Assembly (NCBI GenBank): GCA_964593065.1
Contig: CAZQGO010000017.1
Coordinates: forward strand, 1 to 64,000
DNA from: CAZQGO01 sp964593065
GTDB lineage: Bacteria > Oederibacteriota > JAAXVQ01
Direction: 5' to 3'
Length of the DNA stretch: 64,000 nt
Shown here: positions 14,766-24,145 of the stretch, piece after piece
How the letters are laid out: each line of letters begins with the position of its first letter
Numbering within the stretch: the first letter of the stretch is position 1
Made by a program: the position numbers and the translations under genes
Notes under the pieces: generated by a model
What the model saw: the letters and a program-made list of their open reading frames with translations, nothing else
The model's database searches: none
Told to the model about the DNA's origin: nothing

Positions 14766-17006
14766 ATGCCGGCTCAGAATTATCCGCCTTTATCCCTCAC
14801 CGCGAATGCACGCCGCGTGCTGGAACGGCGCTATTTGAAACGTTTGGACGACGGGCAAGTGGCCGAAACCCCGGAAGAGTTGTTTTCCCGCGTGGCCCGG
14901 AACATTGCCGAGTCCGATCAATTGTATTCCCCCGGGGCGGACCTCGATGCGATCGCCGCGGAATTCTACGCGCTGATGGCCTCTGCCGAGTTTTTGCCCA
15001 ACTCTCCCACCCTGATGAACGCCGGCCGCGAACTCCAACAGCTGTCGGCCTGTTTCGTTCTGCCCGTCGAGGATTCGATGGAATCCATTTTCAATACCAT
15101 CAAGGAATCCGCCCTGATTCATAAAAGCGGAGGCGGCACGGGGTTCTCGTTTTCCAGGATCCGCCCCCAAAATGATGTGGTCCGCACCACCAACGGCTGC
15201 GCCAGCGGCCCGATTTCCTTCATGAAGGTCTTCAATGCCGCCACGGAAGCCGTGAAGCAGGGGGGAACCCGCCGCGGGGCCAACATGGCCATTCTGCGCG
15301 TCGATCATCCGGATATCCTGGATTTCATCTATTCCAAGGAGGATCTGCGGGAACTCACCAATTTCAACATCAGCGTGGCCGTAACCGACGCCTTTATGCA
15401 AGCCCTGGAAACGGACGCCGAGTACGCCCTCGTCAATCCCCGCACCCAGCAAACCGTCAAAAGACTGCCGGCCAAGGAAGTCTTCTCCGCCGTGGTGCAG
15501 AACGCCTGGAAGAGCGGCGAACCCGGCATCGTCTACATCGACCGCATCAATGCCGCCAACCCCACTCCCGCCCTGGGCGCCATCGAAAGCACCAATCCCT
15601 GCGGTGAGCAGCCGCTGCTGCCTTACGAGGCGTGCAATCTCGGCTCCGTCAATCTGTCTCTTATGGTGATGGAGAAGGACGGCATGCCGATGGTGGATTA
15701 TGCGAGGTTGCGCCGCGTGGTTCGTTCCGCGGTGCATTTTTTGGACAATGTCGTGGACGCTTCCCGTTTTCCGCTCCCGCAAATCGACGCCTTGGTCAAA
15801 ACCACCCGCAAAATCGGGCTGGGCGTCATGGGATTTGCCGACCTGCTGTACCTTCTCGGGGTGCCCTATAATTCGGACCGCGCTCTGCAGGTGGCCGAAA
15901 GCGTGGCCAAGTTCATCGACGAGGAGTCCAAGCAAATGTCCCACGAGTTGGCCTTGGAGCGCGGCTCCTTTCCGGCCTTTCCGGAAAGCCGCTACGCCGC
16001 GGAACGTCCCCTGCGCAACGCCACGACCACCACGGTGGCGCCCACCGGCACCCTCAGCATCCTGGCGGGTGTCAGCTCCGGCATCGAACCCCTGTTTGCG
16101 CTCGCCTACACCCGCACGGTCATGGACAACGACCGTTTGCCGGAGGTCAATCCCGCTTTCGAGCAAACCGCACTCCTGCGCGGGTTCCACGATCCCTCCT
16201 TGTGGCAGGAAATCGCCCGGAACGGATCCATCCAAAGCTTGGTTGCGATCCCCGAAGACGTGCGCCGCGTGTTTGTCACTGCCCATGATATCGAACCGTT
16301 GTGGCACGTCCGCATGCAAGCCGCCTTTCAGCGCCACACGGACAATGCCGTCTCCAAAACCGTTAATTTTCCGCGCTCCGCGACCCCCGCGGACGTGGAG
16401 GGGGTTTTCCTCGAGGCCTTCCGCCTCGGCTGCAAGGGAGTAACGATTTACCGTGACGGTTCACGGGCCGGACAAGTCCTGGCCACGGAAGGCGGCGCCG
16501 GGTCGACGGCCGATTTCGACTCCAAAATCGAACCTCGCAAACGTCCGGATGTGACGACCGGCCGAACCGAGAAAATCAAGACCGGCTGCGGAAACTTGTA
16601 CGTTACCCTCAATCAGGACGAATCCGGGCTATGCGAAGTCTTTACCCAAATGGGTAAATCCGGAGGCTGCGCCGCCTCCCAGTCCGAGGCCATCGCCCGC
16701 CTGATCTCCCTGGCCCTGCGGGCGGGAGTCAATCCCGAATCCATCGTGAAAAACCTGCGCGGCATTCGCTGCCCGCATCCCGCCTGGCAGAACGGCGGCA
16801 TGGTTCTTTCCTGCCCCGATGCCATCGGCCTGGTCTTGGAACGCTACCTGAAGTGGCGGGCCGGAGAAGCTTCCGGCGGGCCCCACGCCTTGGGCCTGGC
16901 GCCCCTGGACCACTTGGCAGGTGCCTGCCCGGAATGCGGCGGTGTTCTGGAGCACGCGGAGGGCTGCATGATCTGCAAAGCCTGCGGCTTCTCCCGCTGC
17001 AGCTGA
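14766..17006 (+). CDS. nrdJ: Adenosylcobalamin-dependent ribonucleotide reductase (class II, NrdJ type)
   Basis: 746 aa. Converts ribonucleotides to deoxyribonucleotides for DNA synthesis, using adenosylcobalamin to make the radical, so it works with or without oxygen. Visible family features: SACFVLPVEDS near the N terminus, GGGTGFSFSRIRP, the active-site NPCGEQ motif (C279), ATTTVAPTGTLS, and a C-terminal zinc-ribbon-like CPECGG..CMICKACG. Of three in-frame ATGs (14757, 14760, 14766) the last is best spaced from AAGGAG (9 nt). Length fits class II enzymes of this subgroup. Divergent from the PorV locus and transcribed alone from its own promoter. Confidence 0.95.
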   Translation: MPAQNYPPLSLTANARRVLERRYLKRLDDGQVAETPEELFSRVARNIAESDQLYSPGADLDAIAAEFYALMASAEFLPNSPTLMNAGRELQQLSACFVLPVEDSMESIFNTIKESALIHKSGGGTGFSFSRIRPQNDVVRTTNGCASGPISFMKVFNAATEAVKQGGTRRGANMAILRVDHPDILDFIYSKEDLRELTNFNISVAVTDAFMQALETDAEYALVNPRTQQTVKRLPAKEVFSAVVQNAWKSGEPGIVYIDRINAANPTPALGAIESTNPCGEQPLLPYEACNLGSVNLSLMVMEKDGMPMVDYARLRRVVRSAVHFLDNVVDASRFPLPQIDALVKTTRKIGLGVMGFADLLYLLGVPYNSDRALQVAESVAKFIDEESKQMSHELALERGSFPAFPESRYAAERPLRNATTTTVAPTGTLSILAGVSSGIEPLFALAYTRTVMDNDRLPEVNPAFEQTALLRGFHDPSLWQEIARNGSIQSLVAIPEDVRRVFVTAHDIEPLWHVRMQAAFQRHTDNAVSKTVNFPRSATPADVEGVFLEAFRLGCKGVTIYRDGSRAGQVLATEGGAGSTADFDSKIEPRKRPDVTTGRTEKIKTGCGNLYVTLNQDESGLCEVFTQMGKSGGCAASQSEAIARLISLALRAGVNPESIVKNLRGIRCPHPAWQNGGMVLSCPDAIGLVLERYLKWRAGEASGGPHALGLAPLDHLAGACPECGGVLEHAEGCMICKACGFSRCS

Positions 17007-17020
17007 GCACGCGAAAAGTC

Positions 17021-17049
17021 TTGCAGGAAAGCAACCGTGATTTTATAAT
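17021..17049 (+). promoter_or_regulatory. Promoter downstream of nrdJ
   Basis: -35 TTGCAG (17021-17026), 17-nt spacer, perfect -10 TATAAT (17044-17049), followed by AGGAGG at 17071 and the next start at 17082. Confidence 0.72.
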
Positions 17050-17081
17050 CGGTCATTAGCCGGCGTTCCCAGGAGGGCTTG

Positions 17082-17849
17082 ATGGTTGAAAACCATGCGC
17101 CACACCCCTATCCCCCGGCGGTCCGGTTCCTGCTGGCCGCCCTCGCCCTGCTGCTCATTTTGGGAATATTCGCCAACATGGCCTCCTTGTCCAGGCCCAG
17201 CCAGTATGTCAACGCCCTGCAAACCGTGGCCAACGGGCCGGATCACGCCGCGGATATTCACCGCCTGCCCGTCCTGGACTTCAACCGGGTTCTCTACCTC
17301 CATGGCCCCATCACCTCCGCTTCCGGGGAAAGCGCCACGCCGTTGTTCCGGCTGGCCGAACAACCCGCTTTGTCTCCCGCCACCTTTACGGACGATACCG
17401 GCAGCCTGGAAATCCTGGCCCATAATCTTCCCCTGACCGCGGACCCGCCCCAGGAGTATCGGTTCGGGGAACCTCTGTATTTCTTGGGCTGGCGCACTCT
17501 TTCCTCCGCCATCACTCTTTTCGCCGTGGCCAAGAGCCAGGATGAATTGGTGCGCCTGCTCGAAACCAGGACTTCGGGTTGGAAATCCGCGCTTTTTTAT
17601 CAGGGATTGCTGTTGGCCGGCATCACCTTTACGGTTTTTTGGCTGCTCAACATCTCCCTGCTGTCCAACATTTCCCTGCGCTGGGTGCAACTGTTAATCG
17701 TCAACCTGGTTTTCTTGATCCTGTTCTACAGCGTACTGCTCCTGTCGTCCTATCCGCTGTGGGGCACTCTGCCGCAGACGCTGCTGATCTTGCTCCTGGC
17801 CAATTTGATTTTTGTTCCCCTGTCCCTGCTGCTGCGTCCGCGTTCGTAG
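17082..17849 (+). CDS. Membrane protein of unknown function
   Basis: 255 aa, not recognised. One N-terminal membrane segment (~14-34), an extracytoplasmic region of ~140 residues (~35-170) with no motif I know, then three closely spaced membrane segments in the last ~80 residues, ending in RPRS. AGGAGG lies 5 nt before the ATG at 17082; a TTG at 17079 is less likely. It has its own promoter and is followed 36 nt later by a cupin gene, so the two may be co-transcribed. The topology (one helix, soluble middle, helical bundle) could suit a sensor or accessory protein, but nothing shows that. Confidence 0.8.
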   Translation: MVENHAPHPYPPAVRFLLAALALLLILGIFANMASLSRPSQYVNALQTVANGPDHAADIHRLPVLDFNRVLYLHGPITSASGESATPLFRLAEQPALSPATFTDDTGSLEILAHNLPLTADPPQEYRFGEPLYFLGWRTLSSAITLFAVAKSQDELVRLLETRTSGWKSALFYQGLLLAGITFTVFWLLNISLLSNISLRWVQLLIVNLVFLILFYSVLLLSSYPLWGTLPQTLLILLLANLIFVPLSLLLRPRS

Positions 17850-17885
17850 GCGAGCGCCTTATTTCTCTGCCTTCGGGAGGCTTCC

Positions 17886-18203
17886 GTGCTGTTCACGAAT
17901 ATACGGGAACACGTTCTGTGGCAAAATGATCATTTTGGACGCTCGGTGGTGCTTTCTTCCGACAATGCCGCGTTTTTCCTTTATGCTTTCAAGCCCGGCC
18001 AGGCCATGACCGAACACTCCCATCCTTTCAGCACGGAATACCTGCTGGTGCTGGAAGGCGAAGCCGTGATTTCCGTCGGCACTGAATCGGTGCTGGCCGT
18101 CCCGGATGCGGTGGTGGTCATTCCCGCAGAATCCGTTCATGCCATGTACAACCACACCCAGCGTCCCCTGCTGATCGGAAGTTTCATGACTCCCAAGCCT
18201 TAA
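17886..18203 (+). CDS. Small cupin-domain protein
   Basis: 105 aa, a single cupin barrel. The first cupin motif is visible as EHSHPFSTEYLLVLEGE (metal-ligand His and Glu) and the second as P..SVHAMYN. Single-domain cupins of this size are often metal-dependent sensors, isomerases or sugar-binding proteins, and the sequence does not discriminate. Starts at GTG with GGGAGG 5 nt upstream. Confidence 0.8.
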   Translation: MLFTNIREHVLWQNDHFGRSVVLSSDNAAFFLYAFKPGQAMTEHSHPFSTEYLLVLEGEAVISVGTESVLAVPDAVVVIPAESVHAMYNHTQRPLLIGSFMTPKP

Positions 18204-18278
18204 CGGCCGGCCCTTCTCGTCTTCCCTGGTAGGATTTTCTGAAATGAGCCGCGGGTCCGGCTTTTCCGCGCTTGCGGC

Positions 18279-18307
18279 TTGACTCCGCACAGGCAATCCT
18301 CTAAGAT
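18279..18307 (+). promoter_or_regulatory. Promoter of fixCX
   Basis: -35 TTGACT (18279-18284), 17-nt spacer, -10 TAAGAT (18302-18307), 35 nt before the fixC start. Confidence 0.68.
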
Positions 18308-18342
18308 ATTCTGCATCTTTGTCTAGGGCACGGGAGGTCAGC

Positions 18343-19641
18343 ATGGCCGAGGATAAATTCGATGTCGTCGTGGTGGGCGCAGGCCCCTCCGGATTGAGCG
18401 CCGCAATCGCCCTGGCCAAGGGCGGGCTGGAAGTGGCGGTTTTGGAACGCGGATCTTTTCCGGGATCGAAAAATGTCATGGGCGGGATTTTCTACCGCCA
18501 GCCCCTGGCGGAACTTCTCCCGGATTTTTGGCAGACCGCGCCCGTTGAACGCCCCATCATCGAGCAGCGGTACTGGATGCTGGGTTCTCAGGGGCATGTC
18601 GGAGGCGGGGTCCGCAATCAAAGCTTTGACGGCGCATCGCCCAACTGTTGGACCGTGCTCCGCGCCAAGTTCGACCGCTGGCTGGCGGAGCAAGCCGAGG
18701 CCGCCGGGGTCATGCTCCTTACCGAAACGACGGTGGATTCCCTGCTGGTGGAAAACGGCCGGGTGATCGGCGTCCATACCGGCCTGGAGGACGGCGATTT
18801 GCGCGCCGACGTGGTGGTCATCGCCGAAGGCGTCAATTCCATCCTGTTGCGCGACTTGGGGATTCACCCCGAAATCAAAAGCAACCAGGTAGCTTCCGCG
18901 GTCAAGGAAGTGATCTCCCTGCCGGCGGAAAAAATCGAGGACCGTTTCAACCTCGAGCACGGGCAGGGCGTCTCCATTGAATTGTTGGGAACCTTGACGC
19001 AAGGGATGGTCGGCATCGGCTTTTTATACACCAACCGGGAGAGTCTCTCCTTGGGCGTCGGCGTCCTCGTTTCGGAATTGGCGCGCACGCGGCTTCAGAC
19101 CAACGATTTGCTGGAGGCGTTAAAAAACCACCCCAGCATCCGTCCGCTGATCGCGGGCGGGAAAACCGAGGAATACCTGGCCCATTTGATCCCCGAAGGC
19201 GGGTATCACTCGGTTCCCGCGGTGCATGGCCATGGCTGGGTTGCCGTGGGAGATTCCGCCATGCTGGTCAACAGCCTGCACCGGGAAGGTTCCAACCTGG
19301 CCGTGAAATCCGGCCTGCTGGCGGCTGCAGCCATATTGCAGGCCAAGGAACGCGGAGATTTCTCCGCGGCCGGCTTGGCCGGCTACCGTCAGGCCTTGGA
19401 AGCCAGTTTTGTGATGCAGGATCTCAAAAAATATCGCAAGGCTTCGCACTGGCTGGAGTCCAATCCCCAGTTCTTCAATGTCTATCCCGATCTGCTCAAC
19501 GATGCCGGCACCGCTTTCTTCAGGGTGGATGGAAAAACCAAGCGGGAAATGCAACGCGAAATCCTGAAAATGGTTAAAACCCGCCGCGGTTTGCTTCGCA
19601 CCGCCTTGGATGTGGTGAAAGGAGGACTTACGCTGCGATGA
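18343..19641 (+). CDS. fixC: FixC/ETF-ubiquinone-oxidoreductase family flavoprotein
   Basis: 432 aa. FAD-binding Rossmann start (VVVGAGPSGLSAA, residues ~8-20) and ALAKGGLEVAVLERG, then GSKNVMGG and VAVGDSAMLVN near the second FAD motif, all typical of FixC/ETF-QO proteins. These pass electrons from an electron-transfer flavoprotein to quinone or take part in FixABCX electron bifurcation. GGGAGG lies 5 nt before ATG 18343. Its 3' end overlaps fixX by 4 nt (ATGA). fixA and fixB are not adjacent, which leaves the electron donor unidentified. Confidence 0.93.
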   Translation: MAEDKFDVVVVGAGPSGLSAAIALAKGGLEVAVLERGSFPGSKNVMGGIFYRQPLAELLPDFWQTAPVERPIIEQRYWMLGSQGHVGGGVRNQSFDGASPNCWTVLRAKFDRWLAEQAEAAGVMLLTETTVDSLLVENGRVIGVHTGLEDGDLRADVVVIAEGVNSILLRDLGIHPEIKSNQVASAVKEVISLPAEKIEDRFNLEHGQGVSIELLGTLTQGMVGIGFLYTNRESLSLGVGVLVSELARTRLQTNDLLEALKNHPSIRPLIAGGKTEEYLAHLIPEGGYHSVPAVHGHGWVAVGDSAMLVNSLHREGSNLAVKSGLLAAAAILQAKERGDFSAAGLAGYRQALEASFVMQDLKKYRKASHWLESNPQFFNVYPDLLNDAGTAFFRVDGKTKREMQREILKMVKTRRGLLRTALDVVKGGLTLR

Positions 19642-19916
19642 AGCTGGAAGACAAGCTATTTCTGGTGACTTTCAACGCCGACACGGAAAGCCATTTGTCC
19701 GTGAAGGATCAGGCCGTCTGTCAACAATGCCAGGATAAACCCTGCATCAATGGGTGTCCGGCCGACTGTTGGGAGCACAATCCGGAAAAAAACGAGGTTC
19801 ACGTCTCTTTCGAAGGCTGCCTGGAGTGCGGAACCTGCCGGATTATCTGTCCCTTTGGCAACATCAGCTGGAAATATCCCCGCGGCGGGTTCGGCGTGAA
19901 ATACAAATTCGGCTGA
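19638..19916 (+). CDS. fixX: FixX ferredoxin-like protein
   Basis: 92 aa. Carries CxxCxxCxxxCP (C61, C64, C67, C71) for a [4Fe-4S] cluster and a further Cys set at 28, 31, 36 and 40, as in FixX proteins and the C-terminal domain of ETF-QO. It would exchange electrons with FixC. Translationally coupled to fixC through an ATGA overlap, with AAAGGAGG upstream. Ends 7 nt before the flavodoxin-like gene. Confidence 0.93.
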   Translation: MKLEDKLFLVTFNADTESHLSVKDQAVCQQCQDKPCINGCPADCWEHNPEKNEVHVSFEGCLECGTCRIICPFGNISWKYPRGGFGVKYKFG

Positions 19917-19923
19917 CCCTGCC

Positions 19924-20508
19924 ATGAAAAATTCCTCCCGCCCTCTCATGCTGGCGCTCTCGGCCAGTCCCCGGCGACGGGGCGCCAGCTCGGGTTTACT
20001 GGCCTCCTTTCTGCGGGGTTTGCGCGGCTGGCGCATCGTTCGTTTCCGGGTTTTCGATCTGAACATCCGGCCTTGCCGTGGATGCCATACCTGCCTGCGC
20101 GGCCGGCCCTGCCCGCAGCACGACTTCATGCCAAAACTCATCGCTTTGTTTGACCGGGCGGACGCCTTGGTTTTGGCGTCCCCCGTATACTTTTACGGCT
20201 TTCCGGCCCCCATGAAGGCCGTCATCGATCGCTGTCATCCTCTCTGGCATTCTCCCCGGTGGCGCCGCCGTCCCAAGCGCCCGGCCTTCTTTTTATCCAC
20301 TTGTGACGCCCGCGACCAGCGGGAATTCTCGGTCATGGTCCGGCAAGCCAAGGCCTTTTTCAACACGAGTGCTTTTCAGTACTGCGCTGAGGTTCTGGTT
20401 TCGGGCCAGGGCACTTCCCGGGCGGGTGCCCGTCTGTCCCGCGGCAGGCAATCGGCCTTTGCTCTGGCTCGTCGCGTTTTGGCTGAGCGTTTCCCCGCGG
20501 GGAGTTAG
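19924..20508 (+). CDS. Flavodoxin-fold / NADPH-dependent FMN reductase family protein
   Basis: 194 aa. Flavodoxin-like fold with ALSASPRRRGASSGLL (phosphate-binding loop of FMN), then PCRGCHTCLRG, a Cys-x2-Cys pair typical of iron-sulfur-flavoprotein-like reductases, and ALVLASPVYFYGFPAPMKAVIDR. It likely binds FMN and could receive electrons from the fixCX products 7 nt upstream (inference). The C terminus is unusually Arg-rich. Confidence 0.86.
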   Translation: MKNSSRPLMLALSASPRRRGASSGLLASFLRGLRGWRIVRFRVFDLNIRPCRGCHTCLRGRPCPQHDFMPKLIALFDRADALVLASPVYFYGFPAPMKAVIDRCHPLWHSPRWRRRPKRPAFFLSTCDARDQREFSVMVRQAKAFFNTSAFQYCAEVLVSGQGTSRAGARLSRGRQSAFALARRVLAERFPAGS

Positions 20509-20520
20509 GAACTGGGAAAA

Positions 20521-21075
20521 ATGCAAAAATCAGACTTGCGGAAAAAACTCCTGGCCAAGCGCCGGGCCCTGTCCGCGGAAGACCGGGCCCGTTTCGGGCA
20601 TCTCATCGTCGCACGCGTGCTGGCCCAGGCGGAATGGTCCGGCGTGCGCACCCTGGGCTGTTATCTCCACCTGGCTGACGAAGTTCCCACAGATGGGATA
20701 CTCCGGGCGGCCTGGGCCGCCGGTAAGCGGGTTGCGGCCCCGGTTACGAACATGAAAACGGGACAGCTGACTTTTTACCGCTTGACCGCGGACACCATTC
20801 CGGAACCAGGTCCGCTGGGCATTCGGCAACCGCCCGCGCAGGATCCCGTGCCTCCGGAAGAGATGGATATGCTGCTCGTGCCCGGTATCGGTTTCGACGA
20901 GTCGGGATACCGTCTTGGTTATGGTCGGGGTTTGTTCGATCGTTACCTAGCCGGAAATCCGGCCTTGAGCGTCGGGCTGGCTTTCGAATGCCAGCTGGTG
21001 GCTGCGTTGCCCCATACTTCCTGCGACGTGCCGGTGATCCGTGTCATTACCGAGCACCGGCGGCTGCTGGGGTAG
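20521..21075 (+). CDS. 5-formyltetrahydrofolate cyclo-ligase
   Basis: 184 aa. Catalyses ATP-dependent conversion of 5-formyl-THF to 5,10-methenyl-THF in folate recycling. Family signatures: start K..LRKKLLAKRRALS, LLVPGIGFDESGYRLGYGRGLFDRYL (Mg-ATP and substrate loop), and a conserved C-terminal D-V-P-V. Length is normal. It follows the flavodoxin-like gene by 12 nt and ends 11 nt from the convergent response-regulator gene with no obvious terminator between. Confidence 0.94.
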   Translation: MQKSDLRKKLLAKRRALSAEDRARFGHLIVARVLAQAEWSGVRTLGCYLHLADEVPTDGILRAAWAAGKRVAAPVTNMKTGQLTFYRLTADTIPEPGPLGIRQPPAQDPVPPEEMDMLLVPGIGFDESGYRLGYGRGLFDRYLAGNPALSVGLAFECQLVAALPHTSCDVPVIRVITEHRRLLG

Positions 21076-21086
21076 TCCCGCAGAGG

Positions 21087-21494
21087 TTATTTCTCCGAGA
21101 ACCCTTTCAGGTAGGCTTCGATCTGGCGGGGAAATTCCCGTGTATCCAGCGGCTTGGTGATCACTCCGGAACACCCGGCTTCCAGGGCTTTCTCCCGATC
21201 GCCTTTCATGGCATAGGCGGTCAGCGCGACGACCGGAATGTGGCGCAGATTTTCGTCCTGTTTGATTTGGCGCGTCAGGGAGATGCCGTCAATCCCGGGC
21301 AATTGCAGATCCATTAAGATCAAGTCGGGCGGTTCCCGGCGCAGGCATTCCAGGCATTCGTAACCATGCGTGGCTTCCAGGACGCGGTATCCATAGGCGT
21401 TCAGAATATCACGGACCAGCTCCATATTGATCGGATTATCCTCGACAACCAGAATGCGCGGGGCCTCTGACAAAGGAGCACCTTGTTCAGTCAC
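21087..21494 (-). CDS. Receiver-only response regulator
   Basis: 135 aa: one CheY-like receiver domain and no output domain. Phospho-acceptor D62 in LILMDLQLPGIDG, acidic pair VVEDN, and K114 in VITKPLD are present, so it should be phosphorylatable. Starts 7 nt after the histidine kinase, its likely partner. The GTG start has AGGAGG 12 nt upstream, a long spacing. Output would have to be by protein contact. Confidence 0.92.
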   Translation of the reverse strand: MTEQGAPLSEAPRILVVEDNPINMELVRDILNAYGYRVLEATHGYECLECLRREPPDLILMDLQLPGIDGISLTRQIKQDENLRHIPVVALTAYAMKGDREKALEAGCSGVITKPLDTREFPRQIEAYLKGFSEK

Positions 21495-21501
21495 GTTTGT
21501 G

Positions 21502-23424
21502 TTAGCCCTCCTCTTCCTTTTCTTCCCCGGAGATGGCCTTGACCGGAAGCAGCACCAAAAATTCCGATCCCTGCCTTTCCTGGCTCTTGACCCAGATCCT
21601 GCCGCCGTGGAGATGAACCAGCTTCCGGGTCAGGGCCAGCCCCAACCCCGTGCCTTCGTAACCACGCTCCCGCGTCTGGCCCGCCTGCTCGAATTGAAGA
21701 AAAATATTTTCCTGATCCTCGGCCCGGATGCCGATCCCCGTGTCCGCAACCGTCAGCAGCAGGGAGGGTACTTCCGTAGCAAAGGGTTCCGCGCCGGGGC
21801 CGCCTTCAAAAGCGGTGCCGGCAGGAATTTCCCCCGTGCGAATCGTTACCCGACCTTTCTCGGCGGTAAATTTTATGGCATTCGATAGCAGATTATAGAG
21901 AATCTGTTTCACTTTGGCGATGTCCCCCACCAGGATGACTTCCGGGCATAATTCCAGCCGGATTTCGATGTTTTTCTTATATGCCAGGGTCTTAATCACC
22001 GTTTGCACTTCATCGATGACGCGGTTCACGGAAAAGGGTTCCACGACCAGTTTCATTTTGCCGGCTTCCACCTTGGACAAGTCCAGGATATTGTTGATGA
22101 GCTGCAGCAAGTGCCGGCCCGATGTGAGGATGTGCGTCAAATATTTCTCCTGCCGATCATTAAGCTCCCCGAACATTCTGTCTTTTAAGATTTCGGCAAA
22201 CCCGATGATGGAGTTCAGGGGTGTGCGCAGTTCATGGGACATGTTGGCCAAGAACGTGGATTTCATGCGGGAGGTTTTTTCCAGCTGCTCGTTCATGTTC
22301 ACCAGTTCTTCCTTCTGAAACTGCAGCTCTTCTGAAAGTTCGTAAAGCTTCAGGTTCTTTTCCACCACTTCCCGTGTACGCTCCCGCACCGTGGTTTCCA
22401 AGGACTTGTTCAGCTTCTGCAATTCCTCCGCCAACTCGGTCTTTTCCTGGGCAATCTTGCTTTTATCCGTAATGATGACCTCGAGTCGTTCGTAAGAATC
22501 CTCGAGTTTTTTAACCATGGCCTGGAAATCCTCCGCCAGCTGTTCAATCTCGTCATGGGTGTGGGTTTGCAGATTCAGGTCTTCTACGCGGCGGAAATGC
22601 TGTACGACCGGCATGCCCGTTTCGTCGAACTCATTATGCTCGGCGGAAACAATCTTCATGGCCCGCGCCAGCCGCTGGATGGGATCGACAATCACACGTG
22701 ACAGAAACATGACCAAGACGAGGCCGAAGCTTAAAAATCCCGCAAAAAAAACGAGAATGACCAGACTCTTGTTCCGAAGCTCGCGTTGCGCGCCCTCGGG
22801 CGACAGACCCAGGCGCACCGTACCAATCCGTTTGAGATTGAAAATATTGGCCGTTAACAACTGCCGGATTTCTTCCGCGTCCAGTTCCCGGTACAACCAG
22901 GCCGGAGAGGGCAAATCGTAGATGTTCGGCTTGGCGGACCAAACCGGAACCACGAAATCCAAAGTGGGCCCGAATTGCGGAAGCTCCAGACGTCGAAAAT
23001 ACTCCTGGGAATTCTTCAGATCCCGGGCCTGCAACGGGGGCGGCGAGCCGATCTTCGGGTTGGATTTAACCAGAATCAATTCCCCGGAGGTATCAAAAAT
23101 AGCGACATAAACGATCTCCTTGATATCCAGCAGATTCCGCAACAGGGCTTCCAATTCCGGCAATGCGGGACGAACGAGATAGGGTTCGACATTGCGGGCC
23201 AAGTTGTTCGCCAGGGCGACGCCGCGTTTAATCAACGCACTATCCAGAGACTGTTTGGCTTCCTGGTAGAAGAAGGCGAAAAAAATCAAGGACATGCCGG
23301 TGACCAACGAAATCACGATAGCCGCAAATTTTCGTTTCAGGCCAGTTTTAATGGGGGTGGCTTGATTGTCCGATTTTTTACGCCGGCGTTCCACCGGCGT
23401 TTGTGGGTGGGGTCCCGGATTCAC
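21502..23424 (-). CDS. Membrane sensor histidine kinase
   Basis: 640 aa. Basic N terminus, TM1 ~33-53, periplasmic sensor ~54-215, TM2 ~220-243, a HAMP-like linker and coiled coil to ~385, then HisKA with H397 in MSHELRTPLNSIIGF. The HATPase domain has NLLSNAIKFT (N box), DTGIGI (G1) and GYEGTGLGLAL (G2). All catalytic motifs are intact. The signal is not evident; the sensor region resembles a double-Cache/PAS-like fold only by its position. Operon with the receiver-only regulator. GTG start with a long (13-nt) spacing to AGGAG; the exact start is uncertain. Confidence 0.93.
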   Translation of the reverse strand: MNPGPHPQTPVERRRKKSDNQATPIKTGLKRKFAAIVISLVTGMSLIFFAFFYQEAKQSLDSALIKRGVALANNLARNVEPYLVRPALPELEALLRNLLDIKEIVYVAIFDTSGELILVKSNPKIGSPPPLQARDLKNSQEYFRRLELPQFGPTLDFVVPVWSAKPNIYDLPSPAWLYRELDAEEIRQLLTANIFNLKRIGTVRLGLSPEGAQRELRNKSLVILVFFAGFLSFGLVLVMFLSRVIVDPIQRLARAMKIVSAEHNEFDETGMPVVQHFRRVEDLNLQTHTHDEIEQLAEDFQAMVKKLEDSYERLEVIITDKSKIAQEKTELAEELQKLNKSLETTVRERTREVVEKNLKLYELSEELQFQKEELVNMNEQLEKTSRMKSTFLANMSHELRTPLNSIIGFAEILKDRMFGELNDRQEKYLTHILTSGRHLLQLINNILDLSKVEAGKMKLVVEPFSVNRVIDEVQTVIKTLAYKKNIEIRLELCPEVILVGDIAKVKQILYNLLSNAIKFTAEKGRVTIRTGEIPAGTAFEGGPGAEPFATEVPSLLLTVADTGIGIRAEDQENIFLQFEQAGQTRERGYEGTGLGLALTRKLVHLHGGRIWVKSQERQGSEFLVLLPVKAISGEEKEEEG

Positions 23425-24052
23425 GGTTTTATGCTAGCTCCTCGTTGGAGAATTTTCCCCCGGCAAGTCCGCGGGCCGCGGCCTGAAACAAGGCCCGCGC
23501 ATGCAGGTTGGCCGGCGGTTTGCATCCGGTCAGGGATCGCGATCCGGAGCAGGACCTTTGCTCCCGGTCAGGCCCGCAGGTGCTTTCTATTATATATAGA
23601 ATCATTACGCCCGTAAAAGATAATCGTGAGGCTTGAACGCCGGTCCGGGAAAATCGCGGAAGGATTATCCTGAAAATGAAGGCGTTTCTGTCGTTATGGA
23701 AACGGCCTTGATTTAATGAATTTCCCGGCTGAGTTTGACAAGCTTGCCGAGGGTGTTCACGTTGCGGACGGTTCCTGTTTACTGGGTCTCATGTTTCTGA
23801 AATCCTTCGCGGCTAGGCTTGACGCAATGCGGATCGGCGCCGGCGAAGCCAGCGGAATTTCGCTTTGTGCCCACGGTTAATTTACGGGAAGTCCCAGGAT
23901 GGGGAGCAAAATTTGATCTGCCGAACACGTAATACCGAATACTTGGTTATTTCCCCTTATTTTTAAACCGGCGGAGAGGCCGTCCTACAGGGACAGCTGT
24001 TATTCAGTGGCTTCGCTTTCGCTTCGCCAGCGCGAATTTGGAGGAACAAAAT
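23425..24052. other. Long non-coding stretch between the histidine kinase and tRNA-Ser(GCT)
   Basis: Apart from the putative kinase promoter I see no credible gene. A copy of the tRNA acceptor segment GGCGGAGAGGC lies at 23970-23980, about 80 nt before the true one in tRNA-Ser(GCT). I found no SRP, tmRNA or RNase P RNA core motifs. Confidence 0.55.
23589..23617 (-). promoter_or_regulatory. Possible promoter of the histidine kinase operon
   Basis: On the minus strand, TTTACG (23612-23617), 17-nt spacer, TATAAT (23589-23594) in a TA-rich stretch about 165 nt before the kinase start. Confidence 0.5.

Positions 24053-24145
<93 letters not shown>

Noticed and set aside
14713..14766. Cobalamin riboswitch controlling nrdJ
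   Set aside because: The leader from the predicted start is about 18 nt, far too short; no B12-box sequence was seen further upstream.
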